A DNA stretch of 64,000 nt. It comes from Streptomyces sclerotialus (lineage in GTDB: Bacteria; Actinomycetota; Actinomycetes; Streptomycetales; Streptomycetaceae). Each line of letters begins with the position of its first letter. Within the stretch, counting starts at the first letter, position 1. Location of the stretch: NCBI RefSeq assembly GCF_040907265.1, contig NZ_JBFOHP010000002.1:5518001-5582000 (forward strand), written 5' to 3'. Of this stretch, positions 46,136 through 54,463 are shown piece by piece. Under the pieces are notes generated by a model, which worked only from the letters and a program-made list of their open reading frames with translations, did no database searches and had not been told where the DNA came from. Position numbers and translations under genes: made by a program.

Positions 46136-49126
46136 ATGTTCTTGATGATCCTTCTGCTTGCAGCGGTGGCGTTCTTCGTCATCACGCTCATCATGGCCGC
46201 TACATCCAAGGGCAAGGGGCAAGGCGGTCAGGGCAAGCGCGCGCGCACCTCTTCGTCCCGCTCCCACACCCAGGCGAAGCGCGAGGACCTGCGGCTGCCG
46301 TACCGGTACGCCGACGACATGATCTTTGTGCACGGCGATTCGGTGTGGACCGGTGTGGTGCTGCCGACTGCCATTGACGAGTACCTCAACGCCGCGGAGC
46401 TCCAGGCCATGGCGGAGAACCCGGCACGCGGCCTGCTGAACCTCGCGCGCGGCGACCGGAACGTCGAATGCCACTACCGCAAGGTCTACCAGCCGATCAC
46501 CGCGCTCACCTGGGCCGAGGACCTCAACGCGGTGGCCTGGGACCCGACGGAGAACTACAAGGCGTACAACCTCCGCAAGGCTAACTACCAGGAGCGCATC
46601 GGCGCGTTGCGAGAGCGGAACATCCTGCTCATCAAGCTCGGCGCACTCAAGCGCGGCAGCAACGGTGTGATGCTCGAGAAGGACGAGCCGAAGGAGGACC
46701 TCTCCGTCCTGCGCAGTGTGCGCGGAGTGGGTGACAAGGCCGCGTCCGCAGCGACCGGAGTGTCCGAGGAGTACCTCGATCCGGCCGTTCTCGCAGAATG
46801 GACGCAGGTCGCCACCGAGGTGCACGAAAGCCTGGAGAGCATGGGCGGCGCGCCGCTCTCCCGCGAAGAGCTGGTCTGGCTCATCCGCAAGCCGCTGCAC
46901 GGTGACCTGCCGGTGCCGCCCGAGCCGGTGCTCGGCAGCCGGTCCTGGGGGCCCGATCAGTTCGACCTGGTCGTGGACTTCTCCGGTGAGAACCGCAAGA
47001 CGCACATTGTGCTGCACCAATATGACGAGGAGTCCGGCGAGCGGCAGACCAGCTACACCACCACGTTGGTCGCGGCGAGCTGGCCCGCCGAAACGCGCTT
47101 CCGGCAGAGCACCGCGTGGGCGCGCTATGCGGCCCAGCATGTCGACTTCCCGGTCGAGATCGACATGCGGTTCACCTTGATCCCGCACCTGAAGTTCAAG
47201 AGCCAGGCCGACAAGATCCGCGGGAACCTCGTCGACGAGATGAACGACATGGCCAACTCGGGCCGCACCCCGGACACCAAGCTCGCCCAGCAGGTAACCC
47301 GGGCACAGCATCTCTGCGAGGACATCGACGAGCACAAGATGCCCGGCATGGAGGCGCAGATCCGCTTCACGATCTCAGCGCCCGACCTGAAGGAGCTGGA
47401 GCGCCGGCGCCGCGTCCTGGAACTTCAGTTCAAGCAGGACCTCAGGGTGACGCTGCTGCGTCCGACCCGGCAGCAGTGGCGCCTGCTCCAGTCGCAACTG
47501 CCCGGGGACGCGCCGAAGCTGCCCATCGCCCCGTACCTGCGCCTGCAGGAGGTCGAGCAGCTGGGCGCGGGACTGCCGACCGCTGGCACCGAGATCGGTG
47601 ACAACCCGGAGCACCGTTCGGGCAGGCGTCTGGGCTGGGTCGGCAATCTCGTCGGCTGGGCTGGGAAGATGCCCGTCCACTACTCACTGCACGTCGGGCC
47701 TGCCCGCAATGACGGTGGTGGGCTGGCGATCGTGGGTGCCTCCGGCGGTGGCAAGTCGTCGCTCGCCCTGCAGAAGTTCTACGAGGAGTCCGAGTCCGGC
47801 GTCCGCTGCCTGGTCATCGACCCCAAGACGGACTTTGCGCAGATGTGCTACTATCTCGCCTTCGGGGCGCAGGTGAACGACCCGGGTTTCACGGCCGATG
47901 CCGAAGCCGGCATCCTCGGCACCCCGCAGAGCCGCTTCCAGCCCATTAACCGGGAGTTCTGGGACGAGACGGAGGTCGTCGACCTCCTCAAGGGCCAAGC
48001 CGGCGTGCTCGACCCCTGGGTCATCGCGCGCGATGTGGCCTCGGGACGGTTGCTCGCCGAGAGCATGCTGCGTGGATTCCTGGGTGACGAGGACTACCAG
48101 CGCGTGCGGCTCCCGGTCATCGAGGCGATGGCCACGGTGGTCGGCTGGTACAACTCCGCTGTCCGGCAGGCCGTGGAGCAGGGCTACAACCCTCGCGACG
48201 CGGAGCGGCAGGTGCCCCGGCCCACACTGTGGCAAGTCGTCGACGAGGTGGTCCGCGCCTACGAGCGTGCCGTTGCGGCCGACGACCGAGAGGCGATCAA
48301 GGACCTCAAGCTCGCGCAGATGCTGCTCACCGAGCTGCGGACGCTGCCCTACGCCCGGCTGGCCTTTGCCGAGAAGCCGATGCCGCTGTCCAACATGCGC
48401 AAGCGCCGTACGGTCATCACGCTGCGTGGCTACCAGTCTCCTGCGGCCTCCGACCCGCGGAACTGGAACCCGGCGGAGCGGTTGGCGGCGACCGCACTAA
48501 TGGGCGTCGTGGAACTGGGCAGCCAGATGCTGGACGTCGGTTACGAGAAGAACCCGGTGACCGGCGAGGTGGGCCTGCGACCGAAGTCGCTGTTCGTGGA
48601 CGAGGCCTATGTCGTCACGGCCACCGATAGCGGCCGAGACCTCATCCGCCGGGCGCTGAAGCAGGGCCGTTCGTATCTGGCGGTCATCGTCCTGATCACA
48701 CAGCAGGCCATCGACCTGGTGCAGATCGAGGACTCCGAGGCACGCAGTGGTGGCGCCAACCAGATCCACACCGTGTTCGCGTTCAAGCAGAAGTCCGCTC
48801 AGGAGGCCGCGCTGGTGGCTCCGCTGCTGGGGCGGTCCGAGGAAGACCCGAAGGTCATCGGTGCCCTTCAGGAGCTGCGGACAGGCGTCTGTCTTCAGCG
48901 GGACGTCGACAAGCGTGTCGGCACGGTCGCGGTGGACCTGGTCTTCAAGGAGATCCTCGCGGCGACCGACACCAACGGCACGACCCGGCCCACCCGGCAG
49001 AGTGTCGATCCGCCACTGAGTGTGTGGGACTGGACGTTCATGCAGGAAGCCGCGGAGCCGAAGGAAGCCGCGGCGGAAGCCGCCTCTACGGAGGCGGAAA
49101 CGGCCTGGGCCGGCGCGGTGGGGTGA
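46136..49126 (+). CDS. VirB4-family type IV secretion ATPase
   Basis: A 996-residue ATPase. An N-terminal membrane segment (MILLLAAVAFFVITLIMAA) is followed by a basic stretch, the long N-terminal VirB4 domain, then the RecA-like core with Walker A VGASGGGKSSL near residue 533 and Walker B KSLFVDEAYVV near 817, and the late ILITQQAIDLVQIEDSEARSGG segment. VirB4 is the universal assembly ATPase of type IV systems and is the best single marker that this locus is a T4SS relative. An N-terminal membrane helix on VirB4 is typical of Gram-positive systems. It is coupled to the VirB3-like gene. Confidence 0.92.
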   Translation: MFLMILLLAAVAFFVITLIMAATSKGKGQGGQGKRARTSSSRSHTQAKREDLRLPYRYADDMIFVHGDSVWTGVVLPTAIDEYLNAAELQAMAENPARGLLNLARGDRNVECHYRKVYQPITALTWAEDLNAVAWDPTENYKAYNLRKANYQERIGALRERNILLIKLGALKRGSNGVMLEKDEPKEDLSVLRSVRGVGDKAASAATGVSEEYLDPAVLAEWTQVATEVHESLESMGGAPLSREELVWLIRKPLHGDLPVPPEPVLGSRSWGPDQFDLVVDFSGENRKTHIVLHQYDEESGERQTSYTTTLVAASWPAETRFRQSTAWARYAAQHVDFPVEIDMRFTLIPHLKFKSQADKIRGNLVDEMNDMANSGRTPDTKLAQQVTRAQHLCEDIDEHKMPGMEAQIRFTISAPDLKELERRRRVLELQFKQDLRVTLLRPTRQQWRLLQSQLPGDAPKLPIAPYLRLQEVEQLGAGLPTAGTEIGDNPEHRSGRRLGWVGNLVGWAGKMPVHYSLHVGPARNDGGGLAIVGASGGGKSSLALQKFYEESESGVRCLVIDPKTDFAQMCYYLAFGAQVNDPGFTADAEAGILGTPQSRFQPINREFWDETEVVDLLKGQAGVLDPWVIARDVASGRLLAESMLRGFLGDEDYQRVRLPVIEAMATVVGWYNSAVRQAVEQGYNPRDAERQVPRPTLWQVVDEVVRAYERAVAADDREAIKDLKLAQMLLTELRTLPYARLAFAEKPMPLSNMRKRRTVITLRGYQSPAASDPRNWNPAERLAATALMGVVELGSQMLDVGYEKNPVTGEVGLRPKSLFVDEAYVVTATDSGRDLIRRALKQGRSYLAVIVLITQQAIDLVQIEDSEARSGGANQIHTVFAFKQKSAQEAALVAPLLGRSEEDPKVIGALQELRTGVCLQRDVDKRVGTVAVDLVFKEILAATDTNGTTRPTRQSVDPPLSVWDWTFMQEAAEPKEAAAEAASTEAETAWAGAVG

Positions 49127-49219
49127 TGCGCGGCGGTGCGGCGGCCATGCCCGCTCCACCGTGCTCCTCTCGCTGCCCGCACCGTCCGTGTACTTGAAGC
49201 TTCTTCCGAAGGAACATTC

Positions 49220-51372
49220 ATGGGAATCCGCCGCCGGAGCGGTGCCGATCGCCTTCAGGGGCGCTGGACATGGCAATCCATGTGCAAAAAGCTGACCAGC
49301 GCTGGAGTGGCGGCCCGCGCCGCGCTGTTCGTCGTCCTCTCGATCGTGGCGCTTTCGCTCTCCGTGCCGCAGCCGGCTCATGCGCTTCTGGATTCGTGCG
49401 ACTGGGTGGACCAGAGCACCAACCAGAAGGCCGACTTCCCGGGTGCCAGCGCGGAGAACATCTTCCCGATGGTCAAGCAGTGGGACTCCAAGGGCGGCCA
49501 GGTCGCCGGTGCGACACGGCTGCAAGGTGATGCCTCCGGGTACACGATGTACGAGCTGGACGCCATGCGCGGGCTCAACTGGGCGTCGACCCAGGTGAGC
49601 AAGGAGCAGGCCAAGCCCGAGGACCAGGAGTCCGCCGAGGACGACGACTGCAGCATCCAGAACGACATGTACAACGGCATTGCCCAGATGATCTTCGATC
49701 TGAGCAAGATCGTCAGCCGGGCTGCCATCAGCGTCAAGGAGCTCTCCTCGAACCCCAGCCCCCTGGCACCGCTGTACGAGCAGACGACGGAGGGCAAGGA
49801 CAGCGTCGTCGACCGCCTGAACGATCGTGTCTTCAAGTTCGCCGTCCCCACCATGATCATGCTCACCGGCCTGTGGGTGTTCGGTAAGTATCGAAAAGGG
49901 GACATGCGGGAAGTCTGGTCCGGTGTGGGTTGGGCCGTATTCGTCGTGGTGGCGGTATCAGCCTTCCTGGTCAACGGGAATTACCGCGCGGTCATCGAGA
50001 AAGCGGACTCAGGAATCGCCCAGGGTAATGCGGTGCTGACCGAGGCCGTCCTGGGCAGCGCGACCGGCCTCATAGACCCGCCGTGCGACTTGGGGAAGGG
50101 TGCCTACAACCGCGGCATGCGGGTTTCCAGCTGTGCGATGTATGACACGCTGGCGTTCCGTCCCTGGGCGATCGGCCAGTTCGGAGACCCCGGGAAGAAC
50201 CCGATTCCGTACAAGGGGGACACCAAGTGTGACTTCGGCGCGCCGAAGCGCTGCAAGGACATGCGCGTCAAGCAGGTCGTTGTGCAATCGGTCACCAACA
50301 AGGACTATTACGGCGACCGGGACGACATCTCCAAGAAGAAGGAGAATCAGTACGGTGAGCTGAGGAATTACATCGCCAACAACAACGGCGGCATGTACGA
50401 CCAGTGGAGCGGCCGCAAGCCGGCCACCCGGATCACCATCGGCATTTATGCGCTGGTCGCTTCCTTCATCGTCGGTGTCATGGTGATCGTGCTGAGCATA
50501 CTGACCCTGCTCTGGCACGCGGTCACGCTCATCTTGGTGATTCTGTTGCCGCTGATCGCGTCGATATCCATTCATCCGAGTCAGCAGAAACTGCTGCGCG
50601 GATGGTGGGAGACCTTCGTGCACAGCTTCGTACTGCGCGCCGGATTCGGCGTCATCCTCACCATTCTGCTGCTCTTCTACCAGCTAATCCTGCCGCTCAA
50701 CGTGTCACTGGGCATGCAACTGCTCCTGCTACTGCTGGTCACGGTCGCCGTGGTGATGATGTTGAAGAATCTGCTCTCCGGAAAGTTCAGCCCGCAGGTC
50801 GCCGGTGCTCAGGACCCGACCGGCATCAAGGAGGTCGCGACCGGAGGCAGTAACACGGTCATGGCGAAGGGCGAGGCGTTCACCAGGGCCACGCCGGGCG
50901 GGGTCGGCCGGGTGGCGGCGAAGCCAGCACGGAAGCTCGGCCTCAAGATGGGCGACAAGATCGGCTCGGTCATACCCATCACTCCCAAGCAGAACGCGAA
51001 GTTCGAGGAGCGCGTGGCGGCGCGGGAGAAGGCGGCTGCGCAGCAGCGAGCGGCGCAGGCGGCGGCGCAGGAGGAGCAGCAGGAGAAGGCCAGGGAAGAG
51101 ATGTGGCGTCACGAGGTGCTGAACAGGATCAGCGCTTCCCAGGCGCCGCAGGGCGATCCGCAGAATCCGCCGGCCCCGGCCCGGCCTCGGGTGTCCAGGG
51201 GGAGCAGCGGCAGCAGCAGTCGTCCCCACAGCCACAGCCGCAGCCGCAGGGCCAGCAGACACCGCAGCGGCCGCAGCAGATACAGCAGCCGCAGCAGCGT
51301 CAGCCGCAACAGGGGCAGCAGTCTCCGCCTCCGTCGCTTCCGCTGCGTCCGAACGACGGCCGCACCCGCTAG
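49220..51372 (+). CDS. VirB6/TrbL-like polytopic membrane protein with apparent frameshift near the 3' end
   Basis: It has an N-terminal signal-like segment (ARAALFVVLSIVALSLSVPQPAHA), an extracytoplasmic domain, then at least five membrane helices (VPTMIMLTGLWVFG; WAVFVVVAVSAFLV; IGIYALVASFIVGVMVIVLS; LILVILLPLIASI; FGVILTILLLFYQLILPL), then a cytoplasmic coiled tail. This is the VirB6/TrbL-like channel subunit of the locus. As given, the frame runs on to 51697 as a Ser/Arg/Pro-rich tail overlapping the next gene. Restoring one G in the G5 run at 51198-51202 instead gives a Gln/Pro-rich tail ending RPNDGRTR at 51372. The start is ATG 49220 with AAGGA upstream. Confidence 0.82.
51198..51202 (+). 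other. Putative frameshift site (G5 homopolymer)
   Basis: Downstream of this run the reading frame with natural composition (Gln/Pro-rich, proper stop at 51372) is minus one relative to the upstream frame. One extra G joins the two. The causes to separate are an assembly error, a real single-base deletion, or programmed slippage. Confidence 0.7.
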
Positions 51373-51606
51373 TCGGCCGCCGTTCCGCACTCCGCCGTAC
51401 CACCCGAGGAGCCGTCCTGTGCCAGGCCCGATCGCACGCCGCTGCCCGCAGGAGTCGGGCGCGACGCCGTGCGTGTCGGCCGGCCCGGGCCGGGGCGGCC
51501 TTGGACCAGGGAAGCAGGAGAGGCGGGGGCGCCGGGTGGCGGGTCCGCCCGGGGCACGGAACGGAGGACGACGATTTCGAAGACAGCCGAGAAGGACGGG
51601 AAGATT

Positions 51607-52236
51607 ATGGCGGCAGGCGTATTCGGAGGCCGTTCCAGCATCACCGGGATCCTGCGCAGGGTGGTGCGTCAGGACCGAAGCGACCACTTCGCGGTGAAAC
51701 TGCTGCCGCGCGTCGTCTTCGGGTTGGCGGCCGCGTACACGCTCTTCTACATCGCGTCCTCGAGCGCTTCCGCCTTCGTCGGCGTGTGCGTGGTGAGCGT
51801 GCTCGGTCTCATCTGCTGGCTGCTGCGCATCCGCAGGCAGCTGCTGCTCGCGCTCGTCTCCACGCCCGTGACCATCGCTGTCACCGGTTACATGGCCGTG
51901 ATGGGCGATGCAGCCCGAGGGCTGACCGGCAGCCTGGTCAGTGGTCAGGCCGCCTTCGGCTACTGGGCTTTGGCCGGTATTGCCATGCTCGGTGCGTGGA
52001 TGGTCAAAGATCACCCCGGCCGACGCGGGGTGACCGTCGTCATCGCCGATGCGGTGCTCATCGTCACGTCATTCGTCGGTGCGCTGGTACCGGAGCTGTC
52101 CGTGGCGATCGGCTTCCTGGGAGTGGTGGCCGTGCTGGCGGCACGCGGCAGGGGCATCGCAGCGGTGCGACGTCGGACGGGGGCCCTGGTGCTCAGACTT
52201 CGAGGCGCCAGGAATCGTTCTTCTCCGGGCGAATGA
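51607..52236 (+). CDS. Multi-pass membrane protein of the secretion locus
   Basis: A 209-residue protein with about five to six hydrophobic helices (LLPRVVFGLAAAYTLFYIASS, AFVGVCVVSVLGLICWLL, LLLALVSTPVTIAVTGYMAVM, GYWALAGIAMLGAWMV, VTVVIADAVLIVTSFVGALV, VAIGFLGVVAVLAARG) and a basic C-terminus. No named family is recognised. The start at ATG 51607 is chosen over upstream Met because the hydrophobic core follows directly and a GGGAAG site is close. It ends the membrane-protein part of the plus arm. Confidence 0.75.
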   Translation: MAAGVFGGRSSITGILRRVVRQDRSDHFAVKLLPRVVFGLAAAYTLFYIASSSASAFVGVCVVSVLGLICWLLRIRRQLLLALVSTPVTIAVTGYMAVMGDAARGLTGSLVSGQAAFGYWALAGIAMLGAWMVKDHPGRRGVTVVIADAVLIVTSFVGALVPELSVAIGFLGVVAVLAARGRGIAAVRRRTGALVLRLRGARNRSSPGE

Positions 52237-52285
52237 CTGTGCCGTGAAGATCTTGAGTCGACTCTGTGTGCGCGGTCACGAGTTC

Positions 52286-54130
52286 ATGAAACCGCTTTGT
52301 AAGGCGGAAGGTTCATGTCCTAGAGTCCAGCCGAACGTTAGATCGTTTCGGGGGACTCACATCATACGTACGGTAAGCCGTGCGGCGCTGCATGAGCCGT
52401 ATCAGGCATCTTCAGAATCTTCGTCTTTCACGTCGTCTTCGCTGTCGTCGGCAGCCGACACCGCGTCCGCGCTTCCTTGCCAACGCCGGGCCGGCCTTTT
52501 CCAGCATCCATTGCTGGAAAACCCTCCTCTGCGGGCAAAAAGTTCGCAAGTGCAGATGCGCGAATTCAATGCGCTCGCGAGCGCGGCGCGGGAAATGTGC
52601 GCTTCCTGTCCGCTCTGGGCCGAGTGTCTGCGGGACGCCGTCGTGCACGCCGATCCGTACGGTTACGCCGCAGCGACCACGGCCGATGACCGTCGCTGGA
52701 TCCGACGGGAACTGGGCATCGGCGACGCGGAGGGGCGCCTGCCGTCAGGAGACGGTGACCATGGCTCGCTCAACGAGCTGGTGGTGGAGCAGCGTCGACA
52801 CCCGGGTGCCAGTCAGCGTGAAATGGCAGTTCGGCTCGGATGCAGCCGCAGCACCGTCTCCCGTCGGCTGGCGCGGGTGCGGTCCCGAATGGAGGACGAC
52901 GCCCTGGGCCGGTGTCATCCCGATGCCGACGTTCCTGAGCTCGAGGCGATTCTCGACGCCTTCGACGCGCTGCAGGACCACCTGGCGAAGGGGCAGGGGA
53001 TCGCGGTGCGGGTCGGGAGGGGGAGCGGCAGGGCGAAGCGGACCGCGCCCGGGAGCGGAGCCGCCGGCCGGTCGGCACCCGGACGGCCCACTGGCGGGCA
53101 GGCCGCAGCCGAGCGGCCGACATCGCCACTGCAATTACATGATGTGAACGGGGGAGCCATGGCGGACGGGGACGAGCAGCGGATCCTGTTCTCCTACGCC
53201 GATCCGGCGGCAGCCGTGCGCAAGGCCATGCTGTGGCCCTTGGTACGCGCCGCGGCACCCGCACTGGCCGGGGCGGAGCAGTTGGTCGCCATGCTCATCG
53301 CCGTGCCGGGCAGCGGTGTGACACCCGAGACGCTGGCAGGTATCCGGCAGGCACGCCCGGCCGTCGAGTCGTTGCTGTCCGACGCGGACGAATCCGCTCC
53401 CCGCGCGGAGGACGTGCTGCAAGGGTCGGTTTCGGTGGAGCTTGCCATGCAGAATCCGGTGGCGGCGCTGCAGAAGGCCTTCCTGGAACCGCTGCTGCAT
53501 AGCGTTGTGGACTCGCTCACGAACATCGAGACGGTCGGACTGATGCTCGCGGCGGTACCCGGGGCCAAGGCCGTCCCGGTGGATTTCGAGGCGATCCGCA
53601 GTGCCCGGCGGGCTCTGAAGGCTCAGCTCGCCGAGAACGGTACTGAGGGCGTGGGTACGGCCGAGAACGCGGCCCGGCCGGCGGCGCACGACGACGCAGT
53701 GTCGCCCACCGTCCCGGAGAATCGTTCCGGTCGGCCGGTGCTGGGCAGGGTGCCGAGGCAGCAACGGTCGACGAGCGGTCCGATGATCGGCCACGGGGTA
53801 CCCGCCGGTCCGGACTCTCCTGCTGTTCCACGACGTCCTCGGTCCGTTCCCACGAGCAGACCGATCAGCATTCGTGCCGCTGTCGAGCAAGCCGTGTCGA
53901 CCATCGCGGAACCGTTCACCGGCAAGGACGTGGCCGATGAGGTTGCCGCCCGGCGCGCTTCGGGCTCGCCGGCGACGGCCCGTGATTCGGGGAAGGCAGT
54001 AAGCAATGTACTCTCCGCCATGGTCAAGTCGGGGCGGCTGCGGCGGCTTTCCCGGGGTACGTACGTGCGGGCTCAGGGTGCTGCCGAAGGTTCCGGGGCC
54101 GCCGGGGTTCCGGACACCCCTGAGACCTGA
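52286..54130 (+). CDS. WhiB-like protein fused to HTH and C-terminal winged-helix regions
   Basis: A WhiB-type iron-sulfur module has four Cys (LPCQRR, then EMCASCPLWAEC with Cx2Cx5C) and a turn DPYGYAAATTADDRRWIRR in place of the usual G-V/I-W-G-G. It is followed by an HTH (SQREMAVRLGCSRSTVSRRLARVR), a low-complexity linker, two similar helical repeats (PAAAVRKAMLWPLVRA and PVAALQKAFLEPLLHS) and a C-terminal winged helix (VAEEVAARR-like, VLSAMVKSGRLRRLSRGTYVRA). The start is uncertain: no good codon lies between 52286 and the first Cys, and the first 30 codons look non-coding. A TTA codon at 53135 and a ribosome-site-preceded ATG at 53159 mean the second half may be a separate gene. Confidence 0.72.
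   Translation: MKPLCKAEGSCPRVQPNVRSFRGTHIIRTVSRAALHEPYQASSESSSFTSSSLSSAADTASALPCQRRAGLFQHPLLENPPLRAKSSQVQMREFNALASAAREMCASCPLWAECLRDAVVHADPYGYAAATTADDRRWIRRELGIGDAEGRLPSGDGDHGSLNELVVEQRRHPGASQREMAVRLGCSRSTVSRRLARVRSRMEDDALGRCHPDADVPELEAILDAFDALQDHLAKGQGIAVRVGRGSGRAKRTAPGSGAAGRSAPGRPTGGQAAAERPTSPLQLHDVNGGAMADGDEQRILFSYADPAAAVRKAMLWPLVRAAAPALAGAEQLVAMLIAVPGSGVTPETLAGIRQARPAVESLLSDADESAPRAEDVLQGSVSVELAMQNPVAALQKAFLEPLLHSVVDSLTNIETVGLMLAAVPGAKAVPVDFEAIRSARRALKAQLAENGTEGVGTAENAARPAAHDDAVSPTVPENRSGRPVLGRVPRQQRSTSGPMIGHGVPAGPDSPAVPRRPRSVPTSRPISIRAAVEQAVSTIAEPFTGKDVADEVAARRASGSPATARDSGKAVSNVLSAMVKSGRLRRLSRGTYVRAQGAAEGSGAAGVPDTPET
52297..52326 (+). promoter_or_regulatory. Candidate promoter for the WhiB-like gene
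   Basis: TTGTAA (52297-52302), an 18-base spacer and TAGAGT (52321-52326) match a vegetative Streptomyces promoter. If used, transcription starts near 52333, which would place the true start codon downstream of 52286 and require a non-standard codon or a frame correction. Confidence 0.5.
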
Positions 54131-54178
54131 TCCGCGAGGTGGCCCGCGATCCGGCCGGCCTGGAAGGACGACTGCACC

Positions 54179-54442
54179 ATGAGCGAGATGGCCCAGCCCT
54201 CGGTCCCCGCCTACTCGGGTGACGCACAAGTACGTGTGTTCTCGCCCAACGCCGGGCTGATCGACGGGGTGCCGATCACCGCGCCGCCGTACGGCGACAT
54301 CCAGGAGGTCGTCATCTCGATACTCCAGCAGCGCGCGCAGCAGCTGGGCGGGCCGACGCCGGCGCTGATCGTGGACGACCGGTTCGGCAGCCAGATCCGG
54401 CTCCTCGTCCACCCCGACGGGGCCACGGAGCCGCTGGAGTGA
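54179..54442 (+). CDS. Small conserved hypothetical protein
   Basis: An 87-residue acidic protein (VRVFSPNAGLIDGVPITAPPYGDIQEVVISILQQRAQQLGGPTPALIVDDRFGSQIRLLVHPDG). It is soluble, with a predicted alpha/beta character and no known domain. AAGGAC precedes ATG 54179. It follows the WhiB-like gene by 48 bases and converges on the PBP gene. Whether it belongs to the secretion-like locus or to the flanking chromosome cannot be decided. Confidence 0.68.
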   Translation: MSEMAQPSVPAYSGDAQVRVFSPNAGLIDGVPITAPPYGDIQEVVISILQQRAQQLGGPTPALIVDDRFGSQIRLLVHPDGATEPLE

Positions 54443-54463
54443 GGCAGCGGGCCGCCCCGGCCG

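Noticed and set aside
52380..53147. A 255-codon frame overlapping the WhiB-like gene
   Set aside because: Arg/Ser/Pro-rich translation with no domain; the competing frame has the Cys motif and HTH. Its stop position is noted only for the split-gene question.
35582..54442. Actinomycete integrative conjugative element (AICE)
   Set aside because: No TraB/FtsK-like translocase, Rep, excisionase, tyrosine integrase or tRNA attachment site is visible, and the ATPases are VirB4/VirD4 type.
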